A DNA stretch of 44,524 bases. It comes from Spirochaetes bacterium GWB1_36_13. Its GTDB lineage: Bacteria > Spirochaetota > GWB1-36-13. The position numbers were made by a program, and so were the translations under genes. The stretch lies in the NCBI GenBank assembly GCA_001829155.1, contig MIAO01000095.1, positions 1 through 44,524 of the forward strand, written 5' to 3'. How positions within the stretch are numbered: position 1 is the first letter of the stretch; every line of letters begins with the position of its first letter. A model generated the notes under the pieces. It was not told where the DNA came from. It made no database searches and was given only the letters and a program-made list of their open reading frames with translations. Positions 37,249 through 44,524 of this stretch are shown here, in pieces.

Positions 37249-37715
37249 AAAATAAAAAAAGGAAAAGTTTCTTTTATCTTTTGGAAAGCAAGTATATTCT
37301 GAAATACATTGTACCTTTATTTGTTATTTCTATTCTTATTCTCTTTTTTTTCTTTTTTCTGATTTTTTTTTCCAATGTCAATAAAAAAACGGATTTTTTC
37401 TTTTTGGAAGTCAGGGAGTATCTGGTCACCAATTTCTGGGCGCCATTTGTTTTTTTTATTGTCTGGGGTGTTTTAGTGGTCAGGGTTTCATATCTGATTG
37501 CGATTAAAAGGGTGACAGAGCCTTTTCGAAGGTTTCAGGATCACATGGCGCATATCTCGGTCAAAGTTCAAAAAACTCCCTATATTCACAGAGAATATGA
37601 TGATCATATGAAAGATATTTCCTATTCATTCAACGATATGATTGATTCGCTTTTCCAGGAGATTGAGAAGAGGGATCAGATTATTAGTGAGCTTCAGGAA
37701 AAAAAAGAAAAATAA
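37245..37715 (+). CDS. Small membrane protein with two TMs and a HAMP-like domain, no output domain
   Basis: Two hydrophobic segments, then IKRVTEPFRRFQDHMAHISVKVQ…REYDDHMKDISYSFNDMIDSLFQEIEKRDQIISELQEKKEK. ATGA overlap with the RND gene. Confidence 0.72.
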   Translation: MKNKKRKSFFYLLESKYILKYIVPLFVISILILFFFFFLIFFSNVNKKTDFFFLEVREYLVTNFWAPFVFFIVWGVLVVRVSYLIAIKRVTEPFRRFQDHMAHISVKVQKTPYIHREYDDHMKDISYSFNDMIDSLFQEIEKRDQIISELQEKKEK

Positions 37716-37717
37716 AA

Positions 37718-38350
37718 TCAGCTGGCGGAAACTTTCTTTTTTTGTATAAGCAGTTTTACCCCAAAATAAAAGAGAAAAAGAGCAATTGGGAGAGATGAGA
37801 AACGGATCAGGGATTCTGAAAAAATATTTCCGGCTGTCTGTCCCAGAAAAGAAACCAGAGTCAATGAACTGAGTGTGGAGAGAACTGCTCCGGATGAAAA
37901 GTAAAAAAGTTCTTTTTTCAGATAATTTTCCTGAGCTGCTTTGACAGAAAAAATTCCAGCCCAGAAAAGAATAGTGAGGGGAGAGGAAAGGGTTAAAATC
38001 AAACTACCCAGAAAAGAAGAAGAGAAAAATCCGGCATTTTGTATTCTGATGAAAGCGGGAGTGATTTGAATCCCAAATATCTGAAGAAAGGAACTCAGGG
38101 CGAAGAAAAAAATGAGGAGAGCACCCAATCGTTTAAACCAGATTTTTTTTCTTTCATTTTCAAGGAATTTGGATATTCCCAGAAGAGAGAGGAAAATATA
38201 GAGAGCATCTCCGAGGGCAGCGGCAAAAGAAGCCTTGACCCCTTCAAAAAATCCTGATTTTAATGACGAGTCAAAAACAAAAAGGCATACTGGACCAATA
38301 GAGACTTGGAGAAGCATTCCAAAAGAAAAACCCTTGATTAAAATTTTCAT
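37718..38350 (-). CDS. LysE/RhtB-family exporter
   Basis: KGFSFGMLLQVSIGPVCLFVFDSSLKSGFFEGVKASFAAALGDALYIFLSLLGISKFL; multiple TMs; LTLSSPLTILFWAGIFS. Confidence 0.82.
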   Translation of the reverse strand: MKILIKGFSFGMLLQVSIGPVCLFVFDSSLKSGFFEGVKASFAAALGDALYIFLSLLGISKFLENERKKIWFKRLGALLIFFFALSSFLQIFGIQITPAFIRIQNAGFFSSSFLGSLILTLSSPLTILFWAGIFSVKAAQENYLKKELFYFSSGAVLSTLSSLTLVSFLGQTAGNIFSESLIRFSSLPIALFLFYFGVKLLIQKKKVSAS

Positions 38351-38360
38351 GAAATAGAAT

Positions 38361-38395
38361 TTAACAAAAAAGAAAAGGGGATGCTATCCCCCTTT
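38361..38395 (-). terminator. Rho-independent terminator of the NHL-repeat gene
   Basis: Minus strand AAAGGGGGATAGCATCCCCTTTTCTTTTTTG: GGGGAT/ATCCCC stem with T-rich 3' tract, just after the NHL stop codon. Confidence 0.75.
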
Positions 38396-38404
38396 CTAAA
38401 AAAA

Positions 38405-40210
38405 TTACCAGATAACGGAAAACTGCTGAACAGTGTTGATCGCTGAGTTGGACACAAAGAATGTTCCCAATGGTCCGTCTGCAATATGAGCTGGAAAATG
38501 AAACTCATAGTTTTGAGCTCCAAGAGAGCCGAAAGTCTTTATAAAATTTCCTTCTGTATCAAAAACAGAGAGCCGTTGGTTTCCTGATTCTGAAACAAAA
38601 ACCCTGTTTTTGCTGTCAATGTAAATTCCGCTCGGAAGATAGAGTTTGCCGTCTGTATGCCCATAGCCTCCGAATTGAGAGATGAAAACTCCGTTTTTTG
38701 AAAATTTTTGTATTCTATGGTTGTAAAAATCAGTGATGTAAAGATTGTTGTCTTTATCAAAAGCGAGTCTGATGGGACCAAAAAATTGTCCTTCTCCATA
38801 GCCGAAACTTCCAAAGGTCTTGACAAACTGAAAGGCAGAATCAAATTTTTGGATTCGGTGATTGAGAAAATCGGTCACATAGAAAAATCCTTCATTGTCT
38901 TGGCGGATGTCATAAGGCTGGAAAAACTGCCCCGGTCCATACCCAAATCCTCCGTAATAGGTTAAAAAATTTCCGTTTGCATCAAATTTTTGGATCACAT
39001 TGGCATAACTATCGGCAATGTAAATAAACCCGTTTTGATCAATCTCGATGCCTTTCGGTCCATAAGGAGCATTTGCTCCGAATCCGCATTTAAATTGAGA
39101 AAGAAGACGGCCGAAACGGTCAAAAATCTGAACCCGGGTATTTAAATTGTCTAAGACATAAAGTTTGTTGTTCTTGAAAACCATTCCTGTAGGAGCGTTG
39201 AATTCACCCGGAGCGTTTCGAAGGCTTCCCGAATAGCCCAGAAAGACAAAATCAGCTGAAAAATATTTAATCAGATGGGTGCCTGTATCTGCCACAATAA
39301 TGGTTCCGTTTTGATTGACGGCTGCTTTGTTTGGAGTCAGAAGATAACCCGGCATGTCGATTTTTCCCAAAAGGTTGAAATCTTTATCCATTTTCAGGAT
39401 CCGGTTGTTTCCTGTATCGGCGATATAGAGATTTCCAGATTTGTCAAAAAAGAGTCCTCTCGGCTGCACTAATTGATTTAAAGCAGTCCCGAACGAGCCG
39501 TAAACCGTGATAAAATTTCCCTCTTTGTCAAAAACCTGAATCCGGCTGTTTTGAGTATCGGCAACATAGACCCTGTCCTGATAGACGGCAATACTGTTTG
39601 GAAACGAGAACTGCCCTGGGAGATAGCCTTCTTGCCCCCATGATCTGATCAGTTTCCCTTTTGCATCAAATTGAAATACCTGATTGGCAAACTCGTCCAG
39701 CGCAAAAATCATGCCTGTTTCATCAACAGCGACAGAACGGGGATGAGTGAGGACTTTTTTCCCGATCACTTTTAAAAGTTTTCCGTTTTTATTAAATTTC
39801 TGGATTCTGCCGTTTCCAATATCGGCTACGAAAACAAAATCGTTTTGATCGACATAAACCTCTCCAGTCAGGTCAAAACGCCCCGGAGTTTTTCCGAGTC
39901 CGCCCCATTGAGTCAGGAGAACGCCTGTGCTGGAGTATTTTTTAACCATGCTGTTGCCAAAGTCACTGATATAAAAATTATTTTCAGAGTCAACAGCCAC
40001 TCCCATTGGACTGTTAAATTTAGCCGTGTCCTGAAGACCGATTTTCTGGAGAAATAAAATCGCAAAGTTTTTATTGGATAAACTTCCCTTAGTGTCTGAG
40101 CTGACGGAACTTCCGTTTTCTCCCGGGATGTTGTTTGTTTTTGCACAGCCGGCCGAAAGGATAAAAAGAGAAAAAAGAAAAAGTAAAAGCTTGTTCTTCA
40201 ATATTTTCAT
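38405..40210 (-). CDS. NHL-repeat (beta-propeller) lipoprotein
   Basis: Lipobox LFILSAGCAKTN. Many NHL units (FNSPMGVAVDSENNFYISDFGNSMVKKYSSTGVLLTQWG; FSFPNSIAVYQDRVYVADTQNSRIQVFDKEGNFITVYGSFG). Start placed at MKILKNK (40210), SD AAGGAGA. Confidence 0.93.
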   Translation of the reverse strand: MKILKNKLLLFLFSLFILSAGCAKTNNIPGENGSSVSSDTKGSLSNKNFAILFLQKIGLQDTAKFNSPMGVAVDSENNFYISDFGNSMVKKYSSTGVLLTQWGGLGKTPGRFDLTGEVYVDQNDFVFVADIGNGRIQKFNKNGKLLKVIGKKVLTHPRSVAVDETGMIFALDEFANQVFQFDAKGKLIRSWGQEGYLPGQFSFPNSIAVYQDRVYVADTQNSRIQVFDKEGNFITVYGSFGTALNQLVQPRGLFFDKSGNLYIADTGNNRILKMDKDFNLLGKIDMPGYLLTPNKAAVNQNGTIIVADTGTHLIKYFSADFVFLGYSGSLRNAPGEFNAPTGMVFKNNKLYVLDNLNTRVQIFDRFGRLLSQFKCGFGANAPYGPKGIEIDQNGFIYIADSYANVIQKFDANGNFLTYYGGFGYGPGQFFQPYDIRQDNEGFFYVTDFLNHRIQKFDSAFQFVKTFGSFGYGEGQFFGPIRLAFDKDNNLYITDFYNHRIQKFSKNGVFISQFGGYGHTDGKLYLPSGIYIDSKNRVFVSESGNQRLSVFDTEGNFIKTFGSLGAQNYEFHFPAHIADGPLGTFFVSNSAINTVQQFSVIW

Positions 40211-40453
40211 AGAAGTCTCCTTCATTTGATTTTATTTGTATGCTATTATAGTAAACTTATTTAAAAATAAAAATCAAGACTTATTTTTAAAAATACAGAA
40301 GATTTTATAGAAGGAAAAAATAAAAATTTTTATTAATTGTAGATAAAATCTATAATAGTTTGTTCTGGTCACTCAGCAAAGCTGAACGGACACTGAGCGG
40401 AGTCGAAATGTACGGGCTAATTCATTTACTGTGTTTAATATAAGAATAGAAAC

Positions 40454-40855
40454 CTAATTTTTGGAAATGATTTTCGGAAGTTTGTGACTGCTTTTCTTTT
40501 CTACTTTTTTCAAAATAAAAAAACTCAGGGAGAAAAAAAGAGCGAAAAAAAGGAATGCAATAAAAGCATTGTCCTGAAAAAAAAGATGAAAACTTAATAA
40601 AGCTCCCGTGATGCCGATCAAAAGCGGGAAAAAAAAGACCATAAGAGCAAGAAAAGCCTCATTTTTTTCATCAATATCCACCCAGACTTCATCGCCTTCC
40701 TGAAAAGGTTTTTCCGAAAAAACAAGGATATTTTTTCCTGATCCGCAGCAATGGGACTGGTTGGAGCAGGATTTACAGGTATCGGCATCTTCCAGAATGC
40801 TGACTTCGTAAGTTTGAGAATCAATTATTTGAATAATCTGAGCTTTTTCTTTCAT
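40454..40855 (-). CDS. RseC/MucC-family membrane protein
   Basis: Cys cluster CKSCSNQSHCCGSG, then GDEVWVDIDEKNEAFLALMVFFFPLLIGITGALLSFHLF…FIAFLFFALFFSLSFFIL. ATGA overlap with the PilZ gene. Confidence 0.8.
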   Translation of the reverse strand: MKEKAQIIQIIDSQTYEVSILEDADTCKSCSNQSHCCGSGKNILVFSEKPFQEGDEVWVDIDEKNEAFLALMVFFFPLLIGITGALLSFHLFFQDNAFIAFLFFALFFSLSFFILKKVEKKSSHKLPKIISKN

Positions 40856-41229
40856 AAATCCCTCGGTCCAAATGTAGAATTGAGAAAATGCCAGTAAGCG
40901 GTTATTTTTTTAATAGCCTGGCTGTTGCCCGTCTTTAATTCTTCAAAATGGACGCCTAAAATAAGAAAATCATCCATTTCTTCTATCCACATCACTTTTC
41001 CTTTGATCGGGAAAAAATTGATATTTCCTTTTGAATCATAACCGGGAAGTTCAACTTTTAATTCAAGAATATCTTCTTTTGAAATAGTTCCTAAACGGTC
41101 TTTTTCATAAAAAACCTGACAGCCTTGTTCACTGACATCGGTAATATAGGATTTCTCACCTTTTAAATATGCCATAATAAAGCTTTTTTCCCGTCTTGCC
41201 TGTCGGGAATCTTTTGATTTTTTATCCAT
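40852..41229 (-). CDS. PilZ-domain protein
   Basis: SRQARREKSFIMAYLKGEKSYITDVSEQGCQVFYEKD…DILELKVELPGYDSKGNINFFPIKGKVMWIEEMDDFLILGVHFEEL. MDKK start at 41229. Confidence 0.75.
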   Translation of the reverse strand: MDKKSKDSRQARREKSFIMAYLKGEKSYITDVSEQGCQVFYEKDRLGTISKEDILELKVELPGYDSKGNINFFPIKGKVMWIEEMDDFLILGVHFEELKTGNSQAIKKITAYWHFLNSTFGPRDL

Positions 41230-41461
41230 AAGAGAGGCTCCCAAAATAGGAAAATATTTCCTGTTACATAAATAATATAAAAACTATAATTCAAAATAAA
41301 TCAAGTTTATTTTCCTGAATCGGATTTTAAATAGTGAAAATAATACTTAATTTCTATCCATTGGAAAGAATAAATTAACTAAAATTTGCTCTTAAAAGTA
41401 AAATTTATTAAAATTTATAGCATAAAATCATGTTTTCATTGAGAATATTATCATTTCATAA

Positions 41462-43171
<1,710 letters not shown>

Positions 43172-43189
43172 ACCGTTCTTCTTTTTAAA

Positions 43190-43222
43190 CTCTGCCGGAT
43201 TTCTTTCCGGCAGAGATTTTTC
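43190..43222 (+). terminator. Rho-independent terminator of groEL
   Basis: CTCTGCCGGA-TTTCTT-TCCGGCAGAG followed by ATTTTT. Confidence 0.92.
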
Positions 43223-43264
43223 TAAAAAAAAATTAGTTTTCTCAACAATTTCTCAAAGGTTCTT

Positions 43265-44038
43265 ATGATTAAAAAAAAACAGACGGTTTCAGCGAAGCTT
43301 ATTTCAGAAAATTCATTTTTCCCGTTTGCTGTAAGAAGAGCGAGGTTTTCCAAACTCTATGATTATGATCAGAATAAATTTTTTGATTTCTGTCTTTTTC
43401 ACGGGCAGGTTGTTTTAGGCTATAGTCATCATTCGATTCGGAGAGCTCTTAAAAATTCGTTGAGTCGCGGATTTACAAATGGATATGAAACTCATTTAAC
43501 CAGCAAAGTGAAAAAAATGCTCCAAACCCTTTTTCACTATCCTTTTGTGAATTTTTTTCATTCAAAAGAGAATTTAAGCGCTTATTTAAAGCTTCATCAT
43601 CGTTCAGATGAGATGCTTGATAAAATATCCAGTCTTCGAAACCCTTTAAGTTCTTCAGAAAAACCTCTTCTTCTGGATGCTTCTGTTTCAAACGCTTTTC
43701 CTGTTTTAGTTTTACTTTCTCATGAAAACCTTGCGCCTTTCCAAGATGATCCTGTTTCTGTTCTTGCGCTGGAGAGCATGAAAGTAGTGCTCGAAGAATA
43801 TCAAAAACCATTCTGGGAGAAAACATTTGACGGACTTTTAAAACCTTTTCAACGGGAATTGGAAAATCTGGGGGGCGGTCGTTTTCAATTAAAAAGCGGC
43901 ATAAAGGCAAAAGAAGTGAGTGAAAAACTTTTTGAAAATTGTATTTTCGTTCATCCTGAACAAGAAGTTTTTTATCTGGCTCAAAACACAGAGCCTCATC
44001 AGGTCAAATACCTTGTCAAAGTTTTATCAAAGATTTAA
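43265..44038 (+). CDS. Truncated HemL/class-III aminotransferase-like protein lacking PLP-site motifs (putative pseudoenzyme)
   Basis: FFPFAVRRARFSKLYDYDQNKFFDFCLFHGQVVLGYSHHSIRRALKNSLSRGFTNGYETHLTSKVKKML matches the GSA-aminotransferase N-terminal pattern. C-terminus LFENCIFVHPEQEVFYLAQNTEPHQVKYLVKVLSKI matches its C-terminal pattern. 257 aa only. Confidence 0.6.
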   Translation: MIKKKQTVSAKLISENSFFPFAVRRARFSKLYDYDQNKFFDFCLFHGQVVLGYSHHSIRRALKNSLSRGFTNGYETHLTSKVKKMLQTLFHYPFVNFFHSKENLSAYLKLHHRSDEMLDKISSLRNPLSSSEKPLLLDASVSNAFPVLVLLSHENLAPFQDDPVSVLALESMKVVLEEYQKPFWEKTFDGLLKPFQRELENLGGGRFQLKSGIKAKEVSEKLFENCIFVHPEQEVFYLAQNTEPHQVKYLVKVLSKI

Positions 44039-44090
44039 ATTTATTTTCTTTTCGGAAAGCATAGATATTGCTTTCGGATAGGAGGATAAA

Positions 44091-44432
44091 ATGCCGGTTC
44101 TTTTAAAAACAGCTTTTTTATTGGTTCTTTCCAATGTCTTTATGACTTTTGCATGGTATTCCCACCTCAAAAACCTCTCAGCCAAAAAATGGTATATTGC
44201 GGCTCTGGCAAGCTGGGGAATCGCTTTGTTTGAATATTTGATACAGGTTCCTGCAAACCGGATCGGCTACACACAATTCAATCTGGGACAGCTGAAAATC
44301 CTTCAGGAAGTGATTACTCTTGCTGTTTTCATTCCTTTTGCCGTTATTTATATGAAAGAACCTTTGAAGCTGAATTACCTCTGGGCAGGGCTTTGTCTGG
44401 TGGGGGCGGTTTATTTTGTATTTAAAGCATGA
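44091..44432 (+). CDS. DUF486/DMT-type small membrane protein
   Basis: TAFLLVLSNVFMTFAWYSHLKNLSAKKWYIAALASWGIALFEYLIQVPANRIGYTQFNLGQLKILQEVITLAVFIPFAVIYMKEPLKLNYLWAGLCLVGAVYFVF; SD AGGAGG upstream. Confidence 0.85.
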   Translation: MPVLLKTAFLLVLSNVFMTFAWYSHLKNLSAKKWYIAALASWGIALFEYLIQVPANRIGYTQFNLGQLKILQEVITLAVFIPFAVIYMKEPLKLNYLWAGLCLVGAVYFVFKA

Positions 44433-44524
44433 CCGGACAATCCATTGAATTGATTATCTTTCTTAATGGATTCCCCGGTCATACTTCGGCTTTGCTCAGC
44501 ACAAGCGCCGGGGAATGAAATGGT

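Overview
A 44.5 kb chromosomal-looking window from an AT-rich, Gram-negative-type bacterium. Lipoproteins, TolC/RND components and an RsbU-type phosphatase are present; a spirochaete/Leptospira-like origin is a weak guess. Housekeeping genes recognised: 3' end of a PEP-synthase-like gene, tRNA-Phe, lysS, pabB/pabC, TtcA-like PP-loop ATPase, groEL. Signalling genes: 3xGAF-PP2C phosphatase, metallo-beta-lactamase-fold protein, EAL-Cache protein, PilZ and RseC-like proteins. The most unusual part is a co-oriented block at about 13.3-37.7 kb in which nearly every product looks exported or envelope-associated. It holds TPR proteins, a SurA_N-like membrane protein, a 3.2-kaa secreted coiled-coil protein, two small lipoproteins, a TolC/adaptor/RND permease set interleaved with two multi-Ig (Big_5/SbsA-like) lipoproteins, and a HAMP-only membrane protein. 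The C-terminal ~700 aa of the giant protein and the adjacent lipoprotein are clearly AT-richer than their surroundings. They are separated by a perfect 12-bp hairpin and carry internal repeats, which suggests an exchangeable 'tail + partner' cassette comparable in logic to polymorphic toxin/immunity modules (hypothesis). Other points: a shrunken HemL/class-III-aminotransferase-like protein without recognisable PLP motifs next to a groEL lacking an adjacent groES, and several intergenic palindromic repeat elements. No CRISPR array, transposase, phage gene or rRNA was recognised.
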